From Flavobacteriaceae bacterium MAR_2009_75 (GTDB lineage Bacteria > Bacteroidota > Bacteroidia > Flavobacteriales > Flavobacteriaceae), in NCBI GenBank assembly GCA_002813285.1, contig PHTZ01000001.1:1921501-1985500 (forward strand): a stretch of 64,000 nt of DNA. The letters are read 5' to 3'. The notes below the pieces were generated by a model that saw only the letters and a program-made list of their open reading frames with translations, was not told the origin of the DNA and did not search any database. The translations under genes were made by a program, and so were the position numbers. Position 1 is the first letter of the stretch; each line of letters starts with the position of its first letter. Positions 6,959-16,365 of this stretch are shown here, one piece after another.

Positions 6959-7202
6959 ACTTGCTTCGGTCAGATTTTACCAATTTCATATACATCAGAC
7001 CTCTCTCCATAAGCTCAAAAGCTTCTTTTATTTCTTCTTGCAAAATTTTCATGACCTCATCGTAGTCGCCATACACCTGGGTACTTAATGGGTTTTCAAG
7101 AACTGTAAGGCCCGAAGCTCTTAGTTTTTTGATGAAATTGATAATGTGCTGTTCAAAATCTTCTTGCAATGGAGAAAAAGTAAGTTCTACTGAAATATTC
7201 AT
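6942..7202 (-). CDS. Thiamine-binding / YkoF-MTH1187-like small protein
   Basis: An 86-aa cytoplasmic protein starting MNISVELTFSPLQ, with the central GLTVLENPLSTQVYGDYDEVM. It resembles the small ferredoxin-like thiamine-binding family (YkoF/MTH1187 type), which binds thiamine or its pyrimidine part. The start is the ATG at 7202; a TTG two codons upstream is less likely. It overlaps the PnuC-type transporter, so the pair is probably translationally coupled. Family assignment is from memory of the fold's sequence pattern; the ligand is not proven. Confidence 0.68.
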   Translation of the reverse strand: MNISVELTFSPLQEDFEQHIINFIKKLRASGLTVLENPLSTQVYGDYDEVMKILQEEIKEAFELMERGLMYMKLVKSDRSKYEPHF

Positions 7203-7235
7203 TAGCAAAGTAAATGTATGTTTAGATAAGCATTC

Positions 7236-7868
7236 TCAACTTTTTACGGCATACACACATGTGAAACCTTCAAATTCAAAAAATCGAATATCATAAAATG
7301 AAGAGTCACCATGGTAGAGAATCTCTGCAGTACTTTGTGCGCTCTCGAGTCTAAAATCTCGCACATTGATATGATGTATGAAACTCAACCCCGGTTCGGC
7401 ATATATTTTATAGAGCGATTCTTTACTGCCCCAAACGATAGTAAGTTTACGTATTAAAGCATCGGTATTGGCAATAGTTTTATACTCTTCAATAGGCGTG
7501 AATTTATGGGCAATTCGCAGAATCTTTTCGCGCTGTTTTTCGATATCGATACCAACTTCTTGATTTTCACTAACAATTATGCCCGTAAAATCATTTGAAT
7601 GGGTAATCGATATTTTCTTTCCATCTCTTAAATGGGGCTTTCCAAATTCATCATAATACAAATCGGCATCTACATAACCGGCCTCGGCCATTAAATGGCG
7701 GATACTTAAGAATGCCCTTCGATGCAACTCAGATTTCATGCCATTCATACGGGTTTGACAATGTTGGGTCAAAACGATACCCTTTGAAAGGTCTGACTCT
7801 GATTCGAGCACCTTCCAAATATATACTGTAGTCGAGGCATTTACCTTGAGTATCTTGTAAATTGGCAT
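7236..7868 (-). CDS. 4'-phosphopantetheinyl transferase (Sfp type)
   Basis: A 210-aa enzyme that moves phosphopantetheine from CoA to acyl or peptidyl carrier proteins. The two family signatures are present: the Mg-binding GIDIE at about residues 105-109 and WGSKESLYK at about 145-153. The length fits the Sfp/AcpT group. It is the first gene of the minus-strand operon (33 bp before the thiamine-binding gene) and is divergent from ahcY, sharing the 83-bp intergenic region. No carrier-protein gene is nearby, so the substrate may be fatty-acid ACP. Confidence 0.87.
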   Translation of the reverse strand: MPIYKILKVNASTTVYIWKVLESESDLSKGIVLTQHCQTRMNGMKSELHRRAFLSIRHLMAEAGYVDADLYYDEFGKPHLRDGKKISITHSNDFTGIIVSENQEVGIDIEKQREKILRIAHKFTPIEEYKTIANTDALIRKLTIVWGSKESLYKIYAEPGLSFIHHINVRDFRLESAQSTAEILYHGDSSFYDIRFFEFEGFTCVYAVKS

Positions 7869-7888
7869 AACGTTCTGTACCTTTTTCT

Positions 7889-7896
7889 TAACTTTG
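7889..7896 (+). promoter_or_regulatory. Promoter -7 box of ahcY
   Basis: TAACTTTG matches the Bacteroidota TAnnTTTG element, 55 bp before the ahcY ATG, within the divergent region. Confidence 0.55.
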
Positions 7897-7951
7897 CAAC
7901 CACAAAAAGTGGCTTGCCCGCTTATTACGAAAGTAAAAAATAAAAAAGACT

Positions 7952-9268
7952 ATGGATACCAAAACTGTTTCCTATCTACCGTATAAGGTAAAAAATATTT
8001 CTTTAGCGGATTGGGGAAGAAAAGAGATTGAACTTGCCGAGGCCGAAATGCCAGGCTTAATGTCACTTCGTGAAGAGTACGGAAACGAACAGCCACTTAA
8101 AGGTGCTCGAATCGCCGGCTGTCTGCACATGACCATACAAACTGCCGTTCTCATCGAAACTTTAGTAGCCTTGGGTGCAGATGTTACCTGGAGTTCGTGC
8201 AATATATTTTCTACACAAGACCATGCTGCGGCCGCAATTGCAGCGGCAGGCATACCGGTTTATGCTTGGAAAGGTATGAGTGATGAAGAATTTGACTGGT
8301 GTATCGAGCAGACCCTGTTTTTTGGAGAAGACAGAAAACCTCTAAATATGATTCTCGATGATGGTGGAGATCTTACCAATATGGTTTTGGACAAATACCC
8401 TGAAATGGCAAAAGATGTGAAAGGGCTTTCTGAAGAGACCACTACTGGTGTTCACCGTTTGTACGAACGTATGAAAAAGGGAACTTTACCGATGCCGGCC
8501 ATAAATGTGAACGACTCTGTAACCAAATCGAAATTTGATAATAAATACGGATGTCGTGAAAGCGCCGTTGATGCAATTAGAAGAGCTACTGACACTATGC
8601 TAGCTGGTAAACAGGTTGTCGTATGTGGGTATGGAGATGTTGGTAAAGGTACAGCCGCCTCCTTTAGGGGAGCAGGTTCTATCGTAACCGTTACCGAGAT
8701 TGACCCAATATGTGCATTACAGGCTTGTATGGATGGCTTTGAAGTAAAGCAATTAGAAACCGTAATCGGTAAAGCCGATGTAGTAATTACTACTACAGGT
8801 AATAAAGATATTATTCGTGCCGAGCACTTCAAAGCACTGAAAGACAAAGCGATTGTCTGTAATATCGGTCACTTCGATAACGAAATCGATATGGCTTGGT
8901 TAAACGGAAACTTCGGTGATACCAAAGATGAAATCAAACCTCAGGTAGACAAGTATACTATCGATGGAAAAGATATTATTATTTTGGCAGAAGGAAGATT
9001 AGTAAACCTAGGTTGCGCTACAGGCCACCCAAGCTTTGTGATGAGCAACTCTTTTACCAATCAAACTTTGGCACAAATCGAATTGTGGAAGCATAGCGAC
9101 AATTATAAAAATGAGGTCTATATGCTACCGAAGCATCTCGATGAAAAAGTGGCCGCATTGCACCTTTCACGTTTAGGTGCCGAGCTTACCGAACTTAATC
9201 AAGAACAAGCAGAATATATCGGCGTTACTGTTGAAGGACCATTCAAACCTGAGTATTACAGATACTAA
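7952..9268 (+). CDS. ahcY: Adenosylhomocysteinase
   Basis: A 438-aa cytoplasmic enzyme that hydrolyses S-adenosylhomocysteine to adenosine and homocysteine, keeping the methyl cycle running. Typical blocks are present: [16 protein letters not shown] near residue 55, a catalytic region with DDGGD, the NAD-binding [10 protein letters not shown] near 225, and the C-terminal ending PFKPEYYRY that reaches the active site of the partner subunit. Full length. It has its own promoter (7889) and terminator (9296-9325), so it is probably monocistronic. Confidence 0.97.
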   Translation: MDTKTVSYLPYKVKNISLADWGRKEIELAEAEMPGLMSLREEYGNEQPLKGARIAGCLHMTIQTAVLIETLVALGADVTWSSCNIFSTQDHAAAAIAAAGIPVYAWKGMSDEEFDWCIEQTLFFGEDRKPLNMILDDGGDLTNMVLDKYPEMAKDVKGLSEETTTGVHRLYERMKKGTLPMPAINVNDSVTKSKFDNKYGCRESAVDAIRRATDTMLAGKQVVVCGYGDVGKGTAASFRGAGSIVTVTEIDPICALQACMDGFEVKQLETVIGKADVVITTTGNKDIIRAEHFKALKDKAIVCNIGHFDNEIDMAWLNGNFGDTKDEIKPQVDKYTIDGKDIIILAEGRLVNLGCATGHPSFVMSNSFTNQTLAQIELWKHSDNYKNEVYMLPKHLDEKVAALHLSRLGAELTELNQEQAEYIGVTVEGPFKPEYYRY

Positions 9269-9295
9269 TAAAGGTCGATAGAGATATATTGCACG

Positions 9296-9325
9296 AAAAA
9301 AGGCCCTCGAATAGGGCCTTTTTTA
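9296..9325 (+). terminator. Bidirectional terminator between ahcY and the GAF gene
   Basis: AAAAAAGGCCCT and AGGGCCTTTTTT pair across a 5-base loop, with T tracts available on both strands between two convergent genes. Confidence 0.88.
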
Positions 9326-9342
9326 TGTTTTTGCACTAGATT

Positions 9343-9822
9343 CTAACTTACAGAACTTGCGATAGCCTCTCCGATTTTGAGAAGTTCATTTTTCTCTTCT
9401 TCGGTAAAATCATAAGGTAGTGGTTTAGCGATGCCTAAAGTGCCATGTAAAACCCCTTCTTTTAATAATGGAACAGCTATAGAACCTTCTACTTTTGTTT
9501 CTTTAGCGGCAGGTCTTGCCACCCCAGAATCATCGGTCTGAAGATTGCACATCTCTACCGGCGCCTTTCTCTCGGCTGCTATACCCGCCATACCCTTACC
9601 AATAGGTATAGTTTCTAACTTAGGAATTAAAAATGATGGAATGCCTATCTGTGCCTCTAACTGTAAAAGTGATGTCTTTTGTTCAAGAAAGTGCAATGTG
9701 CCTGTTGAACAACCAAATCTTACGATTATAGACTGTAGCACGGCTTCCCAATTGGGCTCCGCCTTTTGTATTTCTGTATAAATCTCTTCTAGTTCTGGCA
9801 AACCTAGCTTATTAACTTCCAT
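9343..9822 (-). CDS. GAF domain protein
   Basis: A 159-aa cytoplasmic protein consisting of a single GAF domain, with SGVARPAA and GSIAVPLLKEGVLHGTLGIAKP as the typical strand-turn-strand core. GAF folds bind small ligands or sense redox state. No output domain is attached, so it may act alone (for example as an fRMsr-like reductase, though I do not see a clear set of catalytic cysteines) or with a partner. It is followed by ahcY on the other strand and preceded 14 bp upstream by a 53-aa ORF, likely its operon partner. Confidence 0.82.
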   Translation of the reverse strand: MEVNKLGLPELEEIYTEIQKAEPNWEAVLQSIIVRFGCSTGTLHFLEQKTSLLQLEAQIGIPSFLIPKLETIPIGKGMAGIAAERKAPVEMCNLQTDDSGVARPAAKETKVEGSIAVPLLKEGVLHGTLGIAKPLPYDFTEEEKNELLKIGEAIASSVS

Positions 9823-9836
9823 AGAAATAAAATCAA

Positions 9837-9998
9837 CTAATGATTGAATTTACGCATCAGCTCTTTATACTTATCCGATACCTCTTTTGAATGGTTTCCA
9901 TAATCATCCATTATGGTATGCTCAATGTTGTTCGCCTTTAAAAAAATAGATACCCTTTCCAATTTTTCAGGGGTACCTTTAATTTCAATTTTAGCCAT
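9837..9998 (-). CDS. Small 53-aa protein of unknown function
   Basis: An ORF from the ATG at 9998 to a TAG at 9839-9837. It starts MAKIEIKGTPEKLERV and ends with YKELMRKFNH, giving a beta-strand/helix pattern. It is 14 bp upstream of the GAF gene in the same direction and has normal codon use, so it looks like a real gene. Not assigned to a family. Nothing else is evident in 9999-10120. Confidence 0.6.
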   Translation of the reverse strand: MAKIEIKGTPEKLERVSIFLKANNIEHTIMDDYGNHSKEVSDKYKELMRKFNH

Positions 9999-10124
9999 TT
10001 CTTTACACTTTTATTTGAAATTCAATTAATAATGAATTAATCGGGGCAAACTTCGCCTCCAAAATAAAGGGGCAGGATACAAAATTACAGAAATTGATTT
10101 GATGATCTATATCTAAATACACGC

Positions 10125-10160
10125 AAAAAAGACCCATTTATATATAAATAGGTCTTTTTT
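10125..10160 (-). terminator. Terminator after the phytase gene
   Basis: AAAAAAGACC and GGTCTTTTTT pair, extended by ATTTA/AAAT pairs inside. It lies 31 bp past the phytase stop and can work in both directions. Confidence 0.85.
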
Positions 10161-10190
10161 AACAATTTTATCAGCAGAAAACTACATTCT

Positions 10191-11207
10191 TTACTCAAGC
10201 TCAAGTTTACCCAGATCATAAAAGAAGAAGTTCTTTTCATCGTTCATAGCGACAAAAAGGCCATTTTTGAACGTACTGTTCAGTGGCACGGTCACCACAT
10301 CGCAGCCATCGGTTTCCAAGGTGGTCAAGTTTACAGCTTTTATAAAAGAATTATCTTCTCTTGAAAAAATATTGAACTCACCTTGTTGCTGATTAGATAC
10401 GATAATGTACCCCTTGCCATTAGGATATGTAGCTATCGCTATGCCCTCAATATCTTCTTTGAAATTAGCCCCGCCGAAACAGGAAATTTCTTCATTGCCT
10501 TTAGAAGGTTCGGCATAATATTTACGTATACAAACCCCTTCATCTGAATAATAAATCAAACCATTTTCATCATCTACGGCAATGGCCTCGATTTCTTTCT
10601 GGCCGCTGAATGCACCGAACTTTCTGACCAATTCCATCTGAACACCAGAACTATTGGCCTGTAATAGATATTGATATAGGTAATCTGTTTTCGGGCCGGA
10701 TTTTCTACCTACTATAGCATAAATTTCACCATCAATCGGTGACTTATATATAGCAATGCCCATCGGTAAATTATGTTCAGGTTCTTTGGCATCTTTAAAT
10801 ACCTTAAAGCCCCCATTATCCAATGGCTGCATATCAGGCACACTGAACAAGCGCACTTGTTGTCTCTCCCTCTCCGTAAACATAATGATATCCACTTTTG
10901 TAGAATCATTAAGCTCAAACCCATATTCCAAATCAATATTGTTAGGTCTTTTTATACCGGTTATCGATTTCTCCTTGATAATCTTACCTTGTAAATCGTA
11001 GGCATAAACACCTCCATTGGTTTCTTTATCCGTGCCAAAAACAATACTCTTCGATGCATCATTGGGGTTCACCCATATGGCAGGATCATCTGTATCGTTT
11101 AAAGTCTTTTGCGTTATTACATCGGGAGCTATAGCCGGTAGTTTACTTTTTGTTTTACAGCCAATAAACCCTATGACTATTATGGCCATTATTACTAATT
11201 TTTTCAT
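10191..11207 (-). CDS. Beta-propeller 3-phytase, lipoprotein
   Basis: A 338-aa exported enzyme expected to release phosphate from phytate or related inositol phosphates in a calcium-dependent way. The N-terminus is a lipoprotein signal with the lipobox IGC near residue 17. Family markers are DDPAIWVNPND near 42, FGTDKETNGGVYAYDLQGK, RPNNIDLEYGF and the late DIEGIAIATYPNGKGY, covering the repeated blades. Full length for the family. It is 70 bp downstream of a TonB-dependent receptor, which would import the product or a phosphorus-containing ligand. Phosphate-starvation control is expected but no Pho-like box was found. Confidence 0.9.
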   Translation of the reverse strand: MKKLVIMAIIVIGFIGCKTKSKLPAIAPDVITQKTLNDTDDPAIWVNPNDASKSIVFGTDKETNGGVYAYDLQGKIIKEKSITGIKRPNNIDLEYGFELNDSTKVDIIMFTERERQQVRLFSVPDMQPLDNGGFKVFKDAKEPEHNLPMGIAIYKSPIDGEIYAIVGRKSGPKTDYLYQYLLQANSSGVQMELVRKFGAFSGQKEIEAIAVDDENGLIYYSDEGVCIRKYYAEPSKGNEEISCFGGANFKEDIEGIAIATYPNGKGYIIVSNQQQGEFNIFSREDNSFIKAVNLTTLETDGCDVVTVPLNSTFKNGLFVAMNDEKNFFFYDLGKLELE

Positions 11208-11277
11208 CTGATTTTCTTATGGCAAGAGAAAGCTACAGATCTATCACATTCTGCAGCTCAATAATTAATGTTATGTT

Positions 11278-14154
11278 TTACTTCTTGAACAAATCATACT
11301 TAAGACCGAACGTACACCTTAAACTATAGTACTCAGCTTGCATACTGCGATTGCTTACTCCTTGATAATAGCGTAAGGGCTGGTTTGTAATATTATTTAA
11401 ATCGGCATAAACGCTGAGATTTTTATTGATCGAGTAAGTTGTGCTAAAATCTAGAAAGAACTGTTTGTCATAATATCTGTCTTCAAAGGCATTTCCCCCA
11501 ATTTCATCTACATAGGCATCTGAAAAGTTAGCAGACAACCTCGCACTAAACCTATTATCGGCATAGCCCAATGAGCCGTTAAACATGTTCGGGGCCGTAT
11601 TGGGCAGATCTAAATCATCTCTTTCATCTCCATCTTCATTTCTAATACCGTTGGCATTTGAACTTAAATAGGTATAATTCAAATAGAGACTTAGATTCTT
11701 CAAGAAACCAGGAAGAAAATTCAATTGACGCTGTAAAGCCACTTCGGCCCCAAAAATAGAAGCATCATCGCCATTCAAAGGTTGGTAAACCTCAAAACCC
11801 TGGGTATCTGCCCCAAAGCTATTGTCGGTAGTCTCAGCTTGAAAGACATAGATAAAATCATTAATACTTTTATGAAATAAGCCACCTGAGAGTATACCTA
11901 TACTTTGAAAATAATGCTCTGCCATTATATCGAAGTTCATCGACGTGGTCGGGTCTAATTCCGGGTTACCCAAATAAATTTCATCATCAACGCTTACAAC
12001 ATCGATATAGGGCGTTAAATCAATGTAATTAGGTCTCGCTAAAGTATTGGTCCAAGCGAATCTCAGAACTGTATTATCGGTAACATCGTATTTCAAGTGA
12101 ACGCCAGGCAGCAAATTGGTGTATGAGCTCTCTTCGGTAATTTCTCCTATTACATCTTCTTCATCCTCGATCTGATTGCCGGTAGCGGTAATATTTGTGC
12201 TTTCTAGACGAAGCCCCAATAACAAACTCAGTTTATCTGAAATGTTTTGATTGGTCATGGCATAAGCTGCCCACACATTTTCTTCAACCTTAAAATTATC
12301 TCTCACAAACTCGTCCGGTACGGAAGAACCTGTATTTTCATTAAGGTCTAAACTGCCCAACCACTCTTCAGTAGCAAAGAAGCCTGCATCATATTGTGCC
12401 CCTGCAAGAAATTCATTATCGGTAAAGCTTTTTGTTGGAACATCGGCCATGGTAGAGAATTGAGTTTCCAAGCCTTCAAATTCGAAGAAATTATTATCTC
12501 TGAATTTATTTTTGAATCTGCCGCGAGCACCAAATTTTACAATACCACCTTCATTACCGAAGAAATCTACAGGTAACTCAAAATTAGCGAAGAAGTTCAT
12601 GTCTTCTTCTTCGGTATATTGGTTTTCGTTAGTTACTTCATCAAACTCAAAAGCACTTAAATCATTGGCATCTGAGGTGTTTTCTGCACTGATTATCGGA
12701 AACTCAGTATCTCTATTGTTATTGGAGGCAATATATTCTGCAGCATAAACCGCATACCGCTCATTCAGACGCTCTTCTGAAGCTTTGGCGTAAGAGGCCA
12801 TCCAATCAAACTTTAAATTTGCGAACAAGTGATTACCGCCCAAGGTATAATTTTGCATTCTTTGGTCTTCTAGCCTTCTGTTTTTGTTCCTGTCACTATT
12901 AATACCTCCTTTGGTTTCTCTGACCGCCTCAACGGGGAATCTTGTTGGCACACCGTTCGTAATGGTAAAATCACCCGCTTCAATATCTTCTGCATCCAAT
13001 ATTTCGTGTGAAATCACAAATCGGTTTTCACGATCATCACGCCAGTTGTACATACTTTTAAAATAAACATTATGAGCCGGGGCTATTTGATAATCTAGAT
13101 TGGCCGAAAAGCTTCTTCTTGTTCTCCTAACCAAGTACTTTCTTTGCTCAAAAACATTTGTATAAGGGTCAACCTCTACCCCTTCTATAATAGGCTCGCC
13201 CTCTAGGTCATCTTCACCAGTATAAAATTCAAACTCGTCCGTCCATTCTGCTTCTATATTATCAGAGCCAAAATCGTTGTCATTGATCGTAGCGGATACC
13301 ATCCAACCCAACTTGCCGTCTTTAGTACGGTCTCCCACCAAAACCGACCCATTCCAAATAGGCTTGTCCGTGATTAAATTTATTCCTGATCCCGCAGTTG
13401 CAGAAAGCCTAAACCCATGGGGAGCTGTACGAGTTACGAGGTTAACAGATCCGCCCATGGCATCGGCGTCCATATCCGGAGTAACAGCTTTACTTACTTC
13501 TATTGACTGAATCATATCGGATGGAATCAGATCCATCTGAACATTTCTATTATCGCCTTCGGCGGATGGAATACGGCTACCATTAAGGGTTACCGAGTTT
13601 AATTGTGGAGAAAGACCCCGAACGATTATGTTTCGAGCTTCACCTTGATCGACCTGCATGGTAATACCGGGTATACGTTTTACCGCGTCACCGATATTCG
13701 CATCAGGAAATTTACCGATTTGGTCGGTAGAGACCACATTGGTAATGTTCATATTATTCTTTTGTGTATTCAAGGCCCGTGACTGGCTTCCCATACCGAA
13801 ACCAAGAACTTCAACCCCATCAAGTTCTAGTGTCTTAGGAGTGATAAATACGGAAATAGGAGTAGTCTTATCCGCTTCGACCGTTATCTCTTGTTGTGCA
13901 TCTGAATATCCTAAATAGGTAATACTTAAGGTGTAATTACCTGCTGGCACATTTACTATGGTGAAATTACCGTCAAAATCGGAAATCACACCTTTGTTCA
14001 ATTCAGAAATTATAATATCGGCACCAGGTACCGTAATACCGTTTTCATCTGATATCTTACCCTGTAAATTGCCATTCTGCGCAAATACAGGCAAGACTGT
14101 AAAGGCAACAAAGAGTATTGCCAGTGCAAATTTTAATGGTTTTTTAGAATTCAT
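11278..14154 (-). CDS. TonB-dependent outer-membrane receptor
   Basis: A 958-aa beta-barrel receptor. I start at the ATG at 14154, which gives a clean signal peptide ending VFAQ; an in-frame start 69 bp upstream adds residues with no signal character. Order of parts: a carboxypeptidase-regulatory-like domain (about residues 27-105), a plug with DQIGKFPDANIGDAVKRIPGI and the IIVRGL strand, then a 22-strand-type barrel ending LKYDLFKK. The plug pattern is that of the TonB receptor subgroup common in Xanthomonas and Caulobacter. No SusD partner follows; instead a phytase does, so the ligand may be a phosphorus compound. It follows a TPR/HTH regulator in the same direction. Confidence 0.93.
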   Translation of the reverse strand: MNSKKPLKFALAILFVAFTVLPVFAQNGNLQGKISDENGITVPGADIIISELNKGVISDFDGNFTIVNVPAGNYTLSITYLGYSDAQQEITVEADKTTPISVFITPKTLELDGVEVLGFGMGSQSRALNTQKNNMNITNVVSTDQIGKFPDANIGDAVKRIPGITMQVDQGEARNIIVRGLSPQLNSVTLNGSRIPSAEGDNRNVQMDLIPSDMIQSIEVSKAVTPDMDADAMGGSVNLVTRTAPHGFRLSATAGSGINLITDKPIWNGSVLVGDRTKDGKLGWMVSATINDNDFGSDNIEAEWTDEFEFYTGEDDLEGEPIIEGVEVDPYTNVFEQRKYLVRRTRRSFSANLDYQIAPAHNVYFKSMYNWRDDRENRFVISHEILDAEDIEAGDFTITNGVPTRFPVEAVRETKGGINSDRNKNRRLEDQRMQNYTLGGNHLFANLKFDWMASYAKASEERLNERYAVYAAEYIASNNNRDTEFPIISAENTSDANDLSAFEFDEVTNENQYTEEEDMNFFANFELPVDFFGNEGGIVKFGARGRFKNKFRDNNFFEFEGLETQFSTMADVPTKSFTDNEFLAGAQYDAGFFATEEWLGSLDLNENTGSSVPDEFVRDNFKVEENVWAAYAMTNQNISDKLSLLLGLRLESTNITATGNQIEDEEDVIGEITEESSYTNLLPGVHLKYDVTDNTVLRFAWTNTLARPNYIDLTPYIDVVSVDDEIYLGNPELDPTTSMNFDIMAEHYFQSIGILSGGLFHKSINDFIYVFQAETTDNSFGADTQGFEVYQPLNGDDASIFGAEVALQRQLNFLPGFLKNLSLYLNYTYLSSNANGIRNEDGDERDDLDLPNTAPNMFNGSLGYADNRFSARLSANFSDAYVDEIGGNAFEDRYYDKQFFLDFSTTYSINKNLSVYADLNNITNQPLRYYQGVSNRSMQAEYYSLRCTFGLKYDLFKK

Positions 14155-14309
14155 TTTAGATTGGTTTTGTGAATCCAAAATTATGTATATCAACCACATA
14201 TGATGTTTACAAAAAGGAAACAAATGGGAAACAATTAAAATATATGAGGAAACAAGAAGGCAACAATTAAGATAAATTTACATTGGGGTAACCTAAAAGA
14301 AATAATGGG

Positions 14310-15887
14310 TTATAAACGAGTCAGATAAGCGCTTAATTCTTCTTTTGCTTCTACTGGTAATTTCTTTCTCAATCTGTATCGTGCAACACGAACACTATCT
14401 GGGGTCAACCTTAAGATAGATGCTATTTCTTTTGAAGATAAATTGAGTCGCAGAAGTATACTCAATCGCTTTTCCGCGGGTGATAAAGTTGACGATGCGA
14501 TATTCGATAGTTTTTTTAAAAACTGCGGATGTATCTCTTTGAAAAAAGTTAGAAACTCATCCCATTCATATTCTTGCGCCAAGTCGAAGTCAATTTCTTT
14601 TACTACGCTTTCAAGTTTACGTTTCAGATCAAGATTAGAACGACCTAAACTGTTCTTCAAGGTTTGTGACAATTTCGACAACATTTTATTTTTTTGCGCC
14701 AAATGAAGACTATATCTCGAAAGTGAAGAATTTTTGATATTTACTTCCCGTTGAAGATTCTCTTCTTCTACCTGCCTCTTTTCCAATTCTACCTGTAAAA
14801 GTCTTTTTTCATAACCTTGCAAACGTAGTATCTCCCTTCTTTTTCGCTTAAGATATAAAAACCATAAAGTCGTAAATACTACGACAGCGCAAATAGAAAG
14901 TAGTAATAAGAGTTTTTGTGCCTTGTCGATTTCACTATCGTGTATGAGTCGTTGAATTCTGGTCTCTTTTTCCTTCGTGTCATATATATTCTGAAGAGCA
15001 CTGGCTTGATTGGCACGGTACAATACTCTATTAGCTTCATCTAGCTCTAAAAACTTGCTGAGTGTTTGAAATGCAAGGTCTGATTTGCCAGAAAGTTTAT
15101 AACTTTTCGAAAGGTCTTTATAGGCACTGGCCTCTTCTTCAAGATCACCTATGAGTTTTGAAATATTCAACGACATTTGGGTATACTCTAGTCCCTTTTC
15201 TAGTTTACCTGTTTTTCGGTAGATATCGCCCAGATTATTCAAAATATTGGCCAACCGTATATCTTTAATTTTATTATGATATCTGTATGCAGTCTTAAAA
15301 AAATTTAATGCTACCTTATAATCGTGCAAATCTTCGTGTATGCTACCGAGACTCTCGTTTACCATAGATAGACCGACCGAATCTTGAAGGTTCCGATAAA
15401 TCTTCAAACTTTTATTCTGATATTCAAGCGCTTGAATATAATTTCCTTTTTTCTCAAAGCATGTTCCTAAGTAACTGGTAGAACTGGCAAGTGTTTTTAA
15501 TGAATTATACAACTGGGCCGATTCGATTGCCCGGTTGAAATAGTCTACGGCATTATCGTAATTTTTGAGAAATACATGAACCTTACCGATGTGGCTAAGG
15601 GTATTGGCATAGCGTGGATCGCCTTTATCATCCTTCAATAATAGCAATACCTTATTAAATTGGTTCAATGCTTCGGTATAGACCCAATTATCTTCACAAA
15701 AATAGCCCAGATCTAAATGGGCGTCTATGACCTGGCTTTTATCTCCGTCATTTTCTGCAGACTTTAATTTTTGATTTAAGTCAGAAAAAGTTTGGTCCAA
15801 GTTCCATGCATTTTTGCCGCTATCTTGAGAAAAAGCACTTACCGACCAAAATAGAAGGATGAAAAATATTGAAAAACGGAATACCAT
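14310..15887 (-). CDS. TPR-repeat sensor/regulator with transmembrane helix and C-terminal LuxR-type HTH
   Basis: A 525-aa protein. A signal peptide (cleavage near residue 20) is followed by about seven tetratricopeptide repeats (about 70-310) on the outer side of the inner membrane. There is one transmembrane helix at about 328-350 (LLLLLSICAVVVFTTLWFL), a coiled coil (360-410) and a cytoplasmic helix-turn-helix with LSPAEKRLSILLRLNLSSKEIASIL near 470-495. This plan is common in Flavobacteriia next to TonB receptors. It is 155 bp upstream of the receptor in the same direction and is its probable regulator. Signal to which it responds unknown. Confidence 0.85.
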   Translation of the reverse strand: MVFRFSIFFILLFWSVSAFSQDSGKNAWNLDQTFSDLNQKLKSAENDGDKSQVIDAHLDLGYFCEDNWVYTEALNQFNKVLLLLKDDKGDPRYANTLSHIGKVHVFLKNYDNAVDYFNRAIESAQLYNSLKTLASSTSYLGTCFEKKGNYIQALEYQNKSLKIYRNLQDSVGLSMVNESLGSIHEDLHDYKVALNFFKTAYRYHNKIKDIRLANILNNLGDIYRKTGKLEKGLEYTQMSLNISKLIGDLEEEASAYKDLSKSYKLSGKSDLAFQTLSKFLELDEANRVLYRANQASALQNIYDTKEKETRIQRLIHDSEIDKAQKLLLLLSICAVVVFTTLWFLYLKRKRREILRLQGYEKRLLQVELEKRQVEEENLQREVNIKNSSLSRYSLHLAQKNKMLSKLSQTLKNSLGRSNLDLKRKLESVVKEIDFDLAQEYEWDEFLTFFKEIHPQFLKKLSNIASSTLSPAEKRLSILLRLNLSSKEIASILRLTPDSVRVARYRLRKKLPVEAKEELSAYLTRL

Positions 15888-15967
15888 AATGACAATTGCA
15901 ACGTGGCAAGATATTCCTTATACAATTTCTTTACATTAAGTAAATATTATATTAAAGTAAGGGAAAA

Positions 15968-16005
15968 AACAAAAAGGCCTCATCCGTATTCGGATAAGGC
16001 CTTTA
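15968..16005 (-). terminator. Terminator of the rplU-rpmA operon
   Basis: AAAGGCC..ATCCG and CGGAT..GGCCTTT pair around a 4-base loop, with a T tract on the minus strand 22 bp past the rpmA stop. Confidence 0.85.
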
Positions 16006-16026
16006 AAATATTTAAATGGATGTTTC

Positions 16027-16287
16027 TTAAGCTTCGAAAGGTTCTATCGAAACATAAGACTTACCACCAGCTTTCTTTTGAAACTTTACGATTCCGTCAA
16101 TACGGGCATGTAAAGAATGATCTTTACCGGCATACACATTCTCACCTGGATTGTGCTTAGTACCACGTTGTCTTACAATGATATTTCCGGCAATAGCGGC
16201 CTGGCCACCAAAAATCTTAACGCCCAAGCGTTTCGATTCCGACTCCCTACCGTTTTTAGAACTACCTACACCTTTTTTGTGTGCCAT
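16027..16287 (-). CDS. rpmA: 50S ribosomal protein L27
   Basis: An 86-aa protein of the large ribosomal subunit near the peptidyl-transferase centre. The start is [16 protein letters not shown], directly with the functional N-terminus, so no Firmicutes-type cleavable extension is present. It is 78 bp downstream of rplU and co-transcribed with it, the usual pairing. Confidence 0.98.
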   Translation of the reverse strand: MAHKKGVGSSKNGRESESKRLGVKIFGGQAAIAGNIIVRQRGTKHNPGENVYAGKDHSLHARIDGIVKFQKKAGGKSYVSIEPFEA

Positions 16288-16365
16288 GATATTAGTTTTT
16301 AAAAGTGTCTCACCTAAAACGAGAGAACACGCAATTAATTATATACTTTGTTATCTTCGGTGAGC

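Noticed and set aside
7203-7235. TPP riboswitch ahead of the thiamine-binding gene
   Set aside because: The gap to the upstream gene is only about 30 bp and holds no THI-box-like sequence.
7880-7951. SAH riboswitch upstream of ahcY
   Set aside because: The leader between the promoter box and the ATG is about 55 bp and lacks paired regions of the right size; a Bacteroidota promoter explains it.
11278-14154. SusC/SusD-type polysaccharide locus
   Set aside because: No SusD-like gene or glycoside hydrolase is present; the neighbour is a phytase.
14155-14223. Longer N-terminus for the TonB receptor
   Set aside because: The added residues would precede a perfect signal peptide, so the ATG at 14154 is the natural start.
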